Assembly: GCA_038501785.1 (NCBI GenBank)
Contig: JBAMJR010000031.1
Coordinates: 14,911,501 to 14,975,500 of the forward strand
Source: Myoxocephalus aenaeus
Lineage: Eukaryota; Chordata; Actinopteri; Perciformes; Cottidae
Direction of reading: 5' to 3'
DNA length: 64,000 nt
The position numbers and the translations under genes were made by a program. The notes beneath the pieces are model-generated. The model did not search any database, was not told where the DNA came from, and was given only the letters and a program-made list of their open reading frames with translations. Every line of letters begins with the position of its first letter. The stretch's first letter is position 1. Of this stretch, positions 27,131 to 41,600 are shown piece after piece.

Positions 27131-29579
27131 ACGCCCCCTTGCTGCCGGAACGTCACTACTGACGGCGCCACATAATTAGTATGAGATATGTTTATTATTA
27201 TCACCGGTTATGAAATGGGTTACTGGTAAATATGTGTAATATTGGGTCATGCATGGAGTGCAACTATGTTAATGCAGCATACATTCATATAAATCACAAC
27301 CACAGCACCTTGTACACATTGTATTTTTGTTAAAGTAAAGAAAAAAAAAGAAAAAGACCTTCATTGTACAACAAAATCAATAAATTATAAATCGGACAAA
27401 AGTTGGCCTACATTACTGGAGAAACCATGATTTAGTACATATTTCCTCCTGTCTGCAAACTTTAAAAAAAATCATCTGTACACCAGAATATGTTCAGGTT
27501 TAGTCAAGATATTGTTATTCTCATTTCATCTCCTTAATGCATAGACTAGTCCAATGCATCATAATTAATACTAGAACAATTTAAACAAATAATACAAGTA
27601 AATCAAATCCCAAACATAAACAAATCAAAAGAAGATAATACACAACAATACTCCAACAAACAAACTAATGTTGCAGGCTACAGTTTAAAGGTGGGTATAA
27701 CCACATGTATTTGTTTTGCGTATTGACAGTCTCCAAAAAACAATATTCTTTTCCACAAAATAAAAAACATAATCATCCCTTCAAGCATTGCATCTGTCAC
27801 TGTCACACTGCCTTTTATTATTAGACTCTGTTCAGAGTTTATCTTTTTTAGAATAATTGTCCCACCTACCCAGTTGTGTGGCCATGACCTCTGGCCTCCT
27901 CCACCCATCTTTTGATTGTCCAACTCGGTGGCTCCCTTGGGTGGTATGAGCCAGTATTGCAGGATTTTCTTTTCTTTGCAAAGTGTAATTATTTAGTTTC
28001 CACATGTTTCCTTCACCTGGCTGCTGCTGCTAGATGACTCTGAGGGCAGTCATGCTAATAGAAAAGATTAAATGTGTTAAATTGCAGACTTCATTACTGC
28101 GTTATAATCTATCATTATTACCATATGCTATAGAGGCAATTAAACTCAGTGTTGTAGCACCAGAAGCTCAACCAATGAAGTGTAGCAGTTATTTATTCAG
28201 CGTTGTGTAAATGGCTGCTTTTTAATCGGTAACTTTTCACCCCCACCCTTCCATTTGGCTGCAGGGGTTTTAATTGGGTACCTTTGTGTGTTTCACCTCA
28301 CTTCCCTCCCTGCCTATAAATCCACTCGGCTGACTGAATGAACAGTGTGGAGGTTAATTCACTTCCAGCTCAGTCAAGCCTTGTAAATTAATAAGAGAGT
28401 ATTAATTCACCACGTAGCACATTCATGAAAGAAAAGAGCTACAGTAAATACATTTAAGTGGGATGCTATTCAAATATTATGGCATAACCACAAGCCCAGG
28501 GGGAAATAGCCCGATACTGCTATTATAAAGTGAGCATCATACTCAATATAATGTATCAGCAGCGATAGATGCAGTTACATCCAATGTATTTGAGCCCAAC
28601 TGTAATTTAATGGGATATTTAAAGATGTATTTCATGAACACCTCTAAAACCTCTCTGGATCCATCACCTTCGCCCACCGTAAGAGACCACATGTTGAGAT
28701 CAAGTGCACCTCCAGAATAATCATTCAGTATTCTTCTAAAATCTGCAAGCATCCTATTTATTGTTACAATCGTCATCAAGATAGTCTTGAGAAAATAGTT
28801 GTGAGTAACTCAGGCATTTCCTAAGAATACACAAGATGGTGTGTGCATTTGCCAGGATTGATCTCAAAACTCGAGCAAAAAATGTATTATGTCTGCACAG
28901 TTTAAATTAGGTGTACATTTTGTTTTTTAAACTTCCTGTCAACCATGGTTCCCCTGAGATTGAAGATCTAGTAAGACCCTGACCAAGAATGCAGCACACA
29001 GGTTACCAAAAATGTAGTGTACACTTACAACTAATCAGTTAATGAGGGTTTCAAGACTATCAACGCTGTTAGTTCAGATTGTTTTGCATGTTTTGCATTA
29101 TTAATCTCTGACAATGCACATGCATACATTTGCCAATAGACTACGTGTGTACTTTTAACCTATACTCAAGTACATTTGAATGCATGTAACAACGTATTTC
29201 CACACTGAAGTACTTCTCCCACCTGTTGTAGAGTTACACAAACAGAACACTGTTTATTAATTGTGTTTGACTAATCATTTAAAGTGTGGGGGTGGGAGAC
29301 ACACACACACACACAAAATAACCCCACACACATCAGAGTGAGGGCATTATGAGCAATGCCACTGTGCTGCCAGCTTTCTCCCCCGCGTCCAGCTCGTTTC
29401 CTCCCACAAGGCGCAGCCGCAGGCGGGGAGGGACGGTGACCTTATAGCCTCCGGCCTGGCACCAGCAGGGCTTTGACCATCCGAGCCTCCCGGGACCAAC
29501 TCAGACACAGCTCCTAAACTCTGCCCGTTGTCTGCTCCTTTTGGGGGGTGTATAGGTTTAGCAGTTTGCACCAGATTAT
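27131..29579. promoter_or_regulatory. Upstream region of dmrt1
   Basis: No coding gene is found. A TATA box (CCTATAAAT, TATAAA at 28315-28320) lies in a fairly GC-balanced stretch (28190-28400) about 1.29 kb before the dmrt1 ATG and is a candidate start for a non-coding first exon. A 'acacacac' run (29300-29318) and GC-richer sequence (29340-29520) are nearer the ATG. The minus-strand frame at 28543-28779 shows no domain. The promoter assignment is inference. Confidence 0.4.
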
Positions 29580-29606
29580 TGTTTTATTTTTATTTCCCCG
29601 CCAGCC
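29580..29606 (+). promoter_or_regulatory. Splice acceptor immediately upstream of the dmrt1 ATG
   Basis: A T-rich tract and CCCCGCCAG (AG at 29603-29604) stand 2 nt before the ATG at 29607. Fish dmrt1, including its medaka duplicate, can have a non-coding exon 1 with the DM domain starting in exon 2. This acceptor implies the same arrangement. The matching donor upstream was not identified. Confidence 0.55.
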
Positions 29607-32600
29607 ATGAGCACGGACAAGCAGGGCAAGCAGGTGCCGGAGTGCTCCGGCTCTCTGTCCCCACCCAAAGGCCAGAGACCCCCGAGGATGCCCAAGTGCT
29701 CCCGCTGTCGGAACCACGGCTACGTGTCTCCCCTGAAGGGACACAAGCGCTTCTGCAACTGGAGGGACTGCCAGTGTCCCAAATGTAAACTGATAGCCGA
29801 GAGGCAGCGAGTCATGGCGGCCCAGGTAACGGTTATCGTGTCTTTCTTTTTTTCTTTTTTTTTAAAAAACGGTTTTAGCGCGCGACGAATCTTAGCTTGA
29901 GCCCGAACTGGAAAAAAAAAAAAAAAGCTTCAAACGTCGTAAAAAAATACGACACGTAATTGTTTGTTAACATTTCGATGTATGTTTGTTATTTTTTTAA
30001 CTACTTCGTCTCAGTTTACTTTCGTTGTTTATCCTCGTTTTAATGTGTGTACTAACAAGTCGCCTCATGTTTTGACCTAACTCTAACTACCTAGCTAACA
30101 CAGTTTACGGCACTTTAACTGAAGCTAATGTGTTTTTTCAGACACGTTTTATGAGTATATTGCCACACTTGTTGCTTATAGCAGACAGTTGATACAAATA
30201 TATTGATTAAAAGTATATAGAGAAGCTACTTTTTCTATATTTAGTGGTAATTTGCTTTGTAACTGTAGATTGTAGCTTTGAAGTAACTTTTTTCAACACC
30301 ATTTTTGGATAGGCTCCTTGATAGCTGTTTTGTGATTAAGTAAAACTATTTATACATTTTTAAAATGAAAACAAAAAACTACTGGTGGTGTTTAGATAGA
30401 TTAATAGATGGAAAGCCTACTTTATGTATCCCAATGTAAATTTGACAGTAGTCAAGTCACATCAGTCAAAAACAACCAACCAGAAAGAAAATAAATATGT
30501 ATTTAATAGTGGTTAAATGAAATGAAACAAAGATCCCACTGAGGCCTTATCTATCTATCTTAATTAATTAATTGTTTGGTGTAGAAAAATGCAATTTCCC
30601 AGAGCCCAATATGACGTTTCAACTTGTTTTAAATGTCCTATTATAATACACCAACAATACCTAAGAGATTCACTTTAAAATTGTATTAAAATAGATAAAA
30701 ACAGAAGACACTCAAATTTAAGAAGCGGGTATCAGAACATCGTTGGAATATTTGCTTTCAAAACATATTTGTTGTCATGCAATAATGTATTAATAGTTTT
30801 ACCTCTAGAAATAACTTTAACTGTAAGTAGCTCACATACAGTGATAGTGCCTGGTGCTACGCTGTACATTGGGAGTGCCAGTAAAGTATAATCTATATAT
30901 TGATGTCTTGTATTGATATGGCTACAAATAAGTACTTATCTCACTGGTATATTTTAATTTCCCATCTATAATGAATGATACATTAGCAGTTTTGTATTGG
31001 TGGATACAGCAATAACATGACATGAATATGGCGTCAGTCTTACCCGTTTAATAGACTGCTTTTGTATTAAGAACACAATAAAGAACATTAAGAATTCCAA
31101 CACATTTTTAAAGATATTACGCGACGTGTTTTATTTTATTTCCTCCCCTCCAGGTCGCCCTGAGGCGGCAGCAGGCTCAGGAAGAGGAGCTTGGGATTTG
31201 TAGTCCGGTGGCTCTGTCCGGTCCTGAGGTGATGGTGAAGAATGAAGCTGCAGCAGATTGCTTGTTCTCTGTGGAGGGACGATCCCCTTCACCAACCCAT
31301 TCTCTTGCTGTCACAGGTGAGTTATCGTTCACTGCCTATCATGTGTCCAAACAACAGCTCTGGAATATATATTTAACCATACTTTCCAGAGCTGTTGTTT
31401 GGACACATGACAAACAGATTTAGAAAGACTACAGTTATCACAGACTACAGTTATCACCAGTTTTCTGAATCAAATGTACTACAATCGGAATGATTTCTTT
31501 ATCATTTTAAATATAAATGATTTCTTTATCATTGTTTATCATCCAGCCATTATCAAAGCTGCCAAAAATGTGTAATTTTAATTCGAAAAACAATTAGAAG
31601 TAAATGTGAAATGTGCGTGAATCATTTAGTACATCGACAGAACATAATCAGCAACTATTTAAATAATCTACTCATCGTTTGAGCGATTAGTTTCAACATC
31701 TCAATTGTAAAGATTTGCCTCATTTTATGTGATAATAAAATCAATTGATTATTAGATATAATTATATATAATAGTTTTTAGAGTGTTGGCAGTAACAAAA
31801 CAAGAACTTTCATGACCAACAGACCAATGAATAATCGAGTAATTGAGAAAATAATGTGCACAATAATTATAATGAAAGAGTGTCATTAGTTACAGCTGTA
31901 ACTATGAACCCAAATGATTCCCTTTTTGTATATTTATGTATATATTTACACAACTGCATGCATTTATACAACTTTATTTACAGATTTTTCGACAGAACTG
32001 TGTCAAAAACCTGCTCACTTGTTGACCAAGTTTATGAAACCGTAATGTGTGACTATATACTAATAAGTATATTATGTTGATATGATAATCTGGTGAACTG
32101 GCGAAGTCACAACCTCAACCGATTGCATAGGTGTGTGTGAGGATGTGTGGCTGTGTGTGACCGTGCCCTCGAACAATCTATATCTTTAAGGTAATTGCAC
32201 CTTGTGAGGCAATCAGCTACAAAAAAACTATAAAGCTTTCAAAATTAGAAGAAAATGGAAACTAGTTCAACAAAAAAAAAAAATGGGAGCACTGTCCATT
32301 AGATTTATTAAGTCAGATTCATATTATTTATAATAACTATTAACGTGCATACTAAATACACATTATATAGGCAACTGTGAAAACAGTGTCTGTAGGTGTT
32401 TACATCAGAATATAAAGAAAGGAAAGACTTAAACAACAGCGTGATAATCCATGAAATGATCAGCATGTTTCTGCACAATGAGCATGGAAATCTCCTGTTG
32501 ATGAAGAAGAATGTGGTCTGATAAATTTGTCCTCTTTTGTTCTCATTGAAAAACCCAACCGACAGTTGACTTGCGTCATGATGCTCCTTATCTTCCAAAC

Positions 32601-35600
32601 ATTGTTGCATGATTTCACTTTTGTGGTTTTGAACCACAAATTCTCCTGAATTTAGAAAAAGTGCCTTACCGACAATCTTAAAAGGAGTTGGACGATAAAG
32701 TTCAAATTTTTAGAAGATTTTCAGTTGGCTTTCTATAGATAGTTGTGGAAATCACATTATTTATTTTGTTAGTTTTTTTGTTGAGTTTGTCAAAACCTAA
32801 GTATAACACATTTTAGTTTACCAGGCAGCAAAGCCACATTCTAAACTATATTAAGTCGTCATAAAACATACATACATGACATTTGCTCCTGCATCCATAG
32901 CAATTCATGAGCAGTGGGCTGCTGAGAAGCCCGGGAAGCAACTGGGGGTTCAGTGTTTTACTCAATGACACTTAGACATCCGAACTATGTGGAGACTGGG
33001 CATCGAACCGGCTACCTTGTGGTTGCAGGACGACCACATGAGCTACAGCTGTTCATTCAGTGATTTTATGCATTCCATTTGTACCTCAAAAGCACTCTTT
33101 AAAAGTTGATTGTCTTTTTTAGTCCCCAAAGTCCACAGGACAAGAATAGTTTTTATATCTTGTCAATAAGAGACATTTTCATGGGAAAATAAGTGGAAAA
33201 TGAAAGTTGATTTTGGTGGCAGCAGCATGAAAGGGCATCTTGGCAGGTTGGCGGAGGCAGACACAGATATGGTGTTCCCTGTCGGCCTGATAGCAAACGT
33301 TAGGAGGTGGATCATGACTTTGGTCAAGGCTGCTCGTGTCTTCTGCTTTGTGTTCTATGCGAGAGTGAACTTTTAAGTCTCTGGCTTGGCAACAGAGAGG
33401 AAAAGACCGAGCTGGATAAAGGAGTCGAGCACTCTGTGATTCAGTGATGACAAGAAGCAGAACAGGGACAACAAATGTCATTATCTTTGGCGTCGGTGGT
33501 GCACACAGTGTCTTCATTGTGCACGACCGAAGGATCAGGGTCTGCCTGGGAAGAATGTGGCCTTGTTGATAAGGAAAGAACAACGGATAATGAGTAATTG
33601 GGTGATGATGAAGATGAGGTTGATGATGGTGGTTATACCCGTCCTGAGAGGGCAACCCACATTCCTGTATTGCGATGAAACACCTCCCACCTGCAGATGG
33701 TGCTGTTGATGGTGATTTGAGCCGTGATGGGACAACCAGAAAAATCTTGACAAGTTCAAGTCTTCCTGTTTCATGATTCGATCAAAAGATCTACGGCATG
33801 CCGAATAATATCAGGATTTATTGTTTTTTTCAGCATCAGCAAAGACTCATCTGAGAAAATAAAAGCCTAAAAGTCAGCTTGAGCTGTTGGGTACATAATT
33901 CATAGTTAGTTTTACAAATGTAAGTATTTGTCCAAGTTAGTAATAATAATAATACATATTATTGGTATAATGCTTTAAAAGGTAGTCCAGGCACTTAATA
34001 TGGTAAAAACAGAAACAATGTACGCAAAACAGATTACATAACAGTAAGAAACCAAACAAAAACATACTTAACTATAATAAGTACATAAGTGCATGCACGT
34101 AATGCTCAAATATATATTTTAAGTAAGATAATGGTCTGAAATCCGCCCACAAACATCACACGTCAGCCTCTGAATTGATCTTATTTGTCGTCTTTCCTCC
34201 GTGTGTGTTGTTCCAGGCGGCCGCTCAGCGTTGTCTCCCAGTCCGTCAGCTGGCGCCCGGGCTCACACTGAGGGATCGTCAGACCTGCTGCTGGAAACGT
34301 CCTATTACAACTTCTACCAGCCGTCACGCTACCCCACCTACTACGGCAACCTCTACAACTACCAGCAGTACCAGGTGACTAACAGTAGCCGCTCTGCCTG
34401 TGTTTAATCACAGTCAAACTCTACTTAAAGCCTCTTTTAGGGGCTCAAAGTCATAGTCCTGTTACCTCAAACATGACCTGTAATTAAGGGCAAACTGTTT
34501 TTTTTACGGTCAGTATGTTACATTAATCTATTCGCGTTAAACCTGCCGAGAATATATTTCTATTACAGTATAACTTTATTGTTATTAAAGCCTTGATCAT
34601 TATGCACAATTCATTTGACAAGAAAGAGGTGGGGGGTGGGTACTTCACATCTGAGCTGCTTCATTCCACAGAAACAGGAGATAAGCTGCTTAGCTGCGAA
34701 TCACCTCAGCATGAACAAGGCTTACTTTCTATTAGCTCGTCAGATAACTTGTCACAGTAATATGAAACGTACGTCAGTCAGCTGGAAGAGACGAACGGAG
34801 CAACACATTTTAGTTTCAGAAAATCGTCTTGTCACACCAACATCATTTGTCTCTGGAATGAATATTACATGTCGGCGCAAATGAAACGGAAGTATTTAGA
34901 AAATCTTTGGTCACTGTTTTTTTCTGTAAAGTAAGAAAAGCAGACTTGTAACCTGACAAGTGCCATCGTATTAACCTGGAGTGAACATCTGGGCATCATC
35001 TGCCACAGCAACAACTGCTGAGGTGTTCATGAGCAAGGCGCTAACCTCTATGCAGGATTGTTTTTGTTGTTGTGTAAATAAATCAAACTCTTATGGTGCC
35101 TTTAAAAAGTAGTGTACCTCAAACACCTAAAACAAAGTTCCAGTCCAGTGTAGTCCTAGCCATAAGCTGAAGTGACCTCAAAATCTACTTTAAAGTTACT
35201 CCAAGGAACTTTTATTTTGTGGTGATTTTGGCGGTCCCTGTGGACTAAAGTGGTTTTGTTTCAGAGCGCCAGAGTCCCTTTAGAAAAGCTCTCATTTTAC
35301 CCGCAGCCGGGTCTGAAGGTCTGCTCTGCTCCGTCCTGGTTCCGGTTCTCTCGTGCCTCCATCCCCTCCAGCGGGCCCAGATGTGTCCGACCCGATGGCA
35401 CCGATGACGAGCATTAAGAATAACTTTATATAAATAGAAGCCGTCTTCTCTCTGATGGTCACGTTTACTTACGTTGTTATTTATGTTGATTGAGCCCGTT
35501 TCATAACCAGTTAAAAGTTCCTCATAGTAAATTTAACTAAGATTATTGCTGGCCCAGTGACCCAGTGGTCTAAATGCATACCATAATGGAAACGTCACTG

Positions 35601-38600
35601 GTTTGATTCAGGCTGGGTGCCTTTGTTGCACTCTCTGTGTTTCCCAACATTTAGTTTACTGATGAAATATAAATAAGGGGCAGGATTTAAGTATCACTTC
35701 TTCCTACTACTTTTTAGACATGAGAGGTTGCACATGCTGGGTATTATTATTTTTTAGCAATAAATATCTATTTTTTTTAATAAAATAAAATGATAGAATA
35801 TCAACAAAGATGCTAGGGTTGCAAGTAACAATTATTATCACTCAATCGGAATTTTTCAAATAATTTACAAATTGTTTACTCCACTTTTCTTCTTAGAATA
35901 TAAAAGATATTCATTGAGGATCAGCAAGATAAATCAGCACATTTGAGAAGCTGGAGCCAGAATATATTTAGCATTTCTGCTTCATAAACTATTGAACAAT
36001 TATCGAAATGTATTATTTTTCTTGTCACAGCAGCAATTAAAGTAATTTATCCTGTTATAAAAAATAACAGACTTGCAGAATACAAAAAGGAAGCTCATTT
36101 TATTTTGAATAAAAAAGGGAGGAAGCGTCACTTTTGACATGACAGTGATGTAACTGCTGCATGTGTAGTCAACCTTGCGGACATTAGAAGTTCATTTTCT
36201 TTACGTCTGGTAGTGATTCATAGTGTTTTTTTTATTTCTTTGTTTTCCTTCGAGATGGATGAGAGTGTCTCCTGTAATGTTGGCACTTACGGTATAACGT
36301 AGGACACATCGGGGAGACGGTACCCAGCGTCCCACCAGCACACCCTCATTTACCCATCTGTATATTCACACAGATTTATGCTCGAATGTATCTCTATTGT
36401 GTCAAACTGGGATGAGCTTGTGCGTGACGCAGATTAGAACTATAACTCTCGAGGTGGATTGTTTTTTATGAACAACATTTGTCCACCCCTGCTCTCTCCT
36501 CTCCACCCGCTCTCCGTTCCCCCAATAGCAACATCTAGTTTTGGGGTCACTGCCTCCGCTAACCTGCCCGCGCACAGCATGAGAGCCTGAATTGCAAAGG
36601 TTAATGGTATTGTCTGTCGGCGGAGGAACAAACCGCTTCGCATCAGCGCTCGAAGGGGAAAGTGAGCACATTAATGCTAATCAGTTAGCACTCTTTAGCA
36701 TAATTTAGCCATCCTCCTCTGTGATTTATGATATTTTTAGTGAAGTTGTCAGGTTGAGAGGGCGACGTGCTACGGTTATTCAAATTCAGGGACTACTTTA
36801 TTTTTTTATTTTTTAGCATCTAGAGCTGATTATTTAAAGATGAGTTTCAATTGTGCCACAAACACACATTTCTAACTGGAAAGCGAAGTTTTTTTATTGC
36901 CTAAATTTGAATAATTATCACTCTTCTATGGGCAAAAAGAAAACGATTTTCTCCTCTGTCTCCTTTACCCGTCCTAAACCGCCACAATTCAATACTCAAA
37001 TGTTGGCATCCCCAGTTGAAGTAATTATCCTTGAGTTACTCAATGTAGATTTTGTCTCCATATTTGCTGTCGACACTATCCGGAGAGCTGTGAGGTCTTT
37101 CCTCATTGCCTTCCTGTTCATTGAGTTAGTTTCTAATGATGCCGCTCTTATCTCCGTCATAACATCTGTTGAAACTGTAATTTTCATATTCTTAACAAGT
37201 ATACAATATATATATTTTAAGTTATTTTGCTCTTGAGCCTCATGCTGGTTTCTCTCAAATGTTAATGATAGAGTATCATAATGGGTGGTTATTTATGTAA
37301 ATATATAGAGCTGTATTAATCTGCCATTATCTATTATTTTGCAAGAGCCTCTGCAACTCACCGCCATCGTGCGATTATATTCTTAACACTGAATTCCTAA
37401 TGTGTTGCTCGTTAGGTTGCTCATTGATTGACTTTGTTTGAAGTTGAACAGTTAATACAAATGAAACAAATGTAAAGAATGAAATACAAACATTAGGTCC
37501 AAACATAATTCCGTACAAAGAACGACACGACACCGACTTCCTGCAAGATCTCAATTCATTGTTTCATTATCAGTCACGCTTTTGCACCAATTACATTTTG
37601 CAATTACAGTAGATGGTTTGCAGAAGATTTCAGTTAGTAGTTTGTTTTCTTCTGTCAACCTCTTTGAATCCGTCTGAATGTCATGAAAAATAAAATATAC
37701 ATTTCCTTTAAATCCTGACCAATCATTCTCATCTTAACAATCGTGATTATCATAAAAAAGTGATCTGTAGGTCTTGAGCTCTTCAGGCTACTAAATCAAA
37801 ACCCACAAGGAAACACTGTGGTCTTTATCAGCGTAAGGCCATCTACCTCCTCTCCTCTGCTGTGCACTCAGTGGTGCTCGGCTGCCATGCAGGTGGAGGA
37901 TGACAATATAAGGGTGGTGAAGAGCTTCCAGACAGGAGATGGTGCCAGATAAGAAGACCGGCCCTCTCAGGGAGGTAAGGAAGCCCCCCCAGGAGTCTGC
38001 AGGTTAGCCCGCGAGAGTAGAGGAAGTCAATTAGTTTACCTTCTCGTGTTCTGTGCCATGGAAATGCATTTTCGAAAGGTCTGAGCCTCTAATTTATGAA
38101 GTTTTTTCATCACGTCATCTATACATCTGACAGCCAGACTGTTGCTATTGCAGAAGGCCTCTTAGAATGTATCTTAAGCTAAAATGAATTCCTAAAGATG
38201 CAGATATGCTGTCAGATGCACTGCGTCTGCCTCTCTGAACAACAACACTACACAAAATATAAGGTTCCACTTGGTTGTTGGGGTCACTGTTGGGGTCGCT
38301 GTAGAAATGAAGCCTCTTAATCAACTGTATAAGGTCGAGAAGTAATCTGGAAGAAAACAAAAAGGCAATATGTCAACAACACGAAACAACATTACTGCGG
38401 AGCTCAAGTACTGAAAGAGTGTTATGTATTATTTGTAGCATATCTGAAGTGATGAACACTCCCAGGAAACTGGTATTGGTTTGGCCTTTGGCTGTTGAGA
38501 GGAGGGAAGTAATAGACTCACTTTAGAGGTATTTACAGATAATGTTACCTGACTTGTTCAGTGTTGCTATAATTTACTGGGAAACCCATGACCCGCCTGA

Positions 38601-41600
38601 ATAGGAGACAGTTCTGTATGGGAGGGTCTTGAAAGGGTCTTGAAGCTTCGATGCCCATAACCGTTAAAGCCTAAACCTATCAGCTGTTACAGTGGACGCA
38701 CACACACCCGAGATGTCAACAGTGGTGGAAGAAGTGCCTAAATCTTTTATTTTGTGCAATCTACAATTTTAATTAATTATATCGGGTTGGCTGTGGCTCA
38801 AGGGGTTAGAGCGGTTCGTCCTTTAATCTCAAGGATTGGCGGTTTGATCCCCGTCTCCTACTGTCTGCATGTGGAAGTGTCCTTGAGCGAGACACTGAAA
38901 CCTAAGTTGCAGCCGGGCGCTTAACAAAGACTCATTTCAAACCGAATCCAAAGAGCTGAGCTCTCCGAGGGCCCTTCAACTTTTCCGAACACGAGACGGC
39001 CAGTCGCGTAAACTCTGCTTTGCCTTCGGACGCCATTGTTTGTTTACATTGTTGTTCTCGGAAGTCGATCGTAGCGCCTCCCTTCCGGATGACATCACGC
39101 AGGTCGGGAAAGACAAGCTATGATTGGTCGGGGACCATCATGTAGTTTGACACGGATATAATTGATGTCTTTTTAATGGTTAATGCTCGTATTGATGTAT
39201 AGAAAAGGGGGATAAGAATATGGATCGAATGGTTAAACAACTCTGCAAAACTACAAATTATTGTTAAAATAGTAATCACCCCACCATTGGGAAAGGTTTG
39301 GCATCAAATTGTCAGTTTAAGCAAGTTAGTCTGTGTGGATCTGCCTGCGACCGCTGGATGGGAACCTTTTCTAGAAGCAACTTTCACTGGGACAGTTTTG
39401 TTTGGCGCCGTGTGTGTCCTGCAAACCGTAAGCTTATAGTGCACTTTCAAGACTCCAGTCCAATCTCTATTGTATTTTTCACAGCCTAATACAAGAGCAG
39501 AGTGTAGCTTAAATAACAGTTTATAAAGCTGTCGCAGAGTTGATGGTGTGGACAATGCGGGTGACATATTACAGGCTGACAGAAATCAAATTCCATAAAA
39601 GTGAAATTGAAAACCCTCCGTGAGGCGGCCTTGCTGCTGAGTAGACAGCTCGTTTTAAAGTTTTCAGAAGGCTGGAGAAAGCCAGCGCTTCGTGTTGCAG
39701 CACATTTTTAGAACAAGCCACGGACGTGTGAACTCACACTACTAATTCTCTTGTCATATATTATTTTATCTCTGTATTTCTTCCTGAAGTGTTGCCTGTG
39801 AAGATCTGATGGCTGATTTGGAGGATTGTACTGTCAAACATAAGTGAAGGGGGGCCATTGAAGAATAGTGTTTATATTGTGTTTGAAAGTGCTGGGGTTT
39901 ATGTGGTTTGTTAATAAAAGAAGATGAGAAGGAAAAAAAAACTTTAGTTGCTCAGATTAAATCCTGATTTGGTCCTGAAAATAATAATAAAAAACAACTT
40001 AACACACTGAACACTGGAGGTCATTTTCAGTCGATTTTCTCGATTTGACATAATTTTCTTAGATTCACCTTTTAAAGGACAAAGTAACATATAAAGTCAC
40101 AGACCCACTGCAGGAGTTGGAACTTGTTATATTTTGTTAACCTTTTAAAGCCAGAAGGCTTTAAACGTTTTGTCTCCAGCATCCGTCACTCACTCATCTG
40201 CTGTCCACCTTCAGATGCTGTCTAAGCTGAAGCAAAGATGGCGTCACCATAGATGTTAAAAAGTATTTGCTAAAACCGCTGATTCTCTATTCAAAAGAAG
40301 GATGCCAGTGTTAGTAATGTTTTAATTGGTCCTTCTAGCTCAGCTTTGCTCTTTCCTTGATATTCTCCTCTGCTGTGATATTTTTGTGGCTCCTTTTTGT
40401 GACCACGATCATCACCTCATATGACACCATGTGACACACACCAGCATCGATCTGATTCAACACAGCAAGCTTCCCCTCGGTGCCTTGAACAGAGAATGAA
40501 ACGTTATTATGAATGTAATTTTTTGAGAATAATAGCAAACGTTCTCTTCTTCCAGCTTCAAAAATTGGAAGATTTGTTGCTTTTCACTGTTATTTGACAT
40601 ATTAATTTAAATATTTAGAGATTTTGGACCGTTGATCATATAAAACAAAACATTTGATGACATCACCTTGTGTGTTAGAAATTATGTCACAATTCTCTGA
40701 CATTTTTTATGCTTAACAATTGTTTAATTGGTTGAGAAATGCAGATTAGTTGATCAAATAATTGTTAGTAGTAGTTTCAGTCGTGAAATAACCAAAGATT
40801 GAGTCACCAAAACCCAACCTGCGTGCGGAGCTTTGATTGGTCAGTCGGCGGTGCTTTTATACTTTTATACGAGTTAATCTCTGATCTCGAACAGAACCTT
40901 CTCCGGAGCAGTCGCGGTGTTCAGCGTAAGGAACCATGGCGATCTACCCCAGTAAGAGGAGAACCTCCATCGTAGGACTGAAAACCCTGAAGTTACTTCG
41001 CTAACCCCAAATCCCTCTTCGTAGTACAGCCCTTTAGGAATCTGATGATGAGGATGTCCATGAAATACTCGCTGCATATTGAGGCGAACGCTTCTCCTTT
41101 TGTGTGTCGTCTTGTACGAAGCAGATGCCTCATGCTGAGAGCCGCCTGTCCAGCCACAACATGTCCTCTCAGTACCGCATGCATTCCTACTACCCAGCAG
41201 CCACCTACCTGAGTCAAGGCCTGGGCTCCCCCAGCTGTGTGCCGCCCCTCTTCAGCCTGGACGACAACAACAACAACATCAACTGCTCTGAGGCCATGGC
41301 AGCCTGTGAGTGACACACAGAAACACACACACACACACATATCAAGCCCCATAAAGCTTTACCCAGACTTTATCAACTGTGTGGTTAAGTACATTCAAGG
41401 GAGGATTGCACTCAAGTCAAGAGCGCCATAAAATGTGTAAGATGAAATTCATCTAAAGTGAAGCCTTTTCACTTTTACTATACTTACTTTTTTACTTCAA
41501 ATGCACAACTGTGTGCAGCGGGTCTGTCTCAAGTTGAATTCATGTGTTGCATCAATTTCCACAACCAAGTTTACTTTGATCTTTTGGAGGACAGAGAATG

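Larger units (their letters stand above)
31411..34216. other. Rest of dmrt1 intron 2
   Basis: AT-rich intron with a SINE (32940-33055, minus), a short minus-strand frame with a signal-peptide-like start (33179-33481), and otherwise nothing recognised. Confidence 0.6.
34375..41124. other. dmrt1 intron 3
   Basis: This 6.75-kb intron holds two tRNA-derived SINE-like elements (about 35548-35640 and 38785-38945). GC-balanced stretches near 36380-36670 and 37820-38080 may be regulatory. A 23-codon reading frame (40936-41004) has promoter-like sequence in front. The 127-codon frame at 36853-37236 has no recognisable domain and is not called as a gene. Confidence 0.6.

Noticed and set aside
29347..29788. 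Frames overlapping dmrt1 exon 1 on both strands
   Set aside because: These are shadows of the DM-domain exon and its GC-rich leader.
36853..37236. 127-codon frame in dmrt1 intron 3
   Set aside because: AT-rich, no recognisable domain, no promoter or splice context, and an antisense frame of similar quality exists.
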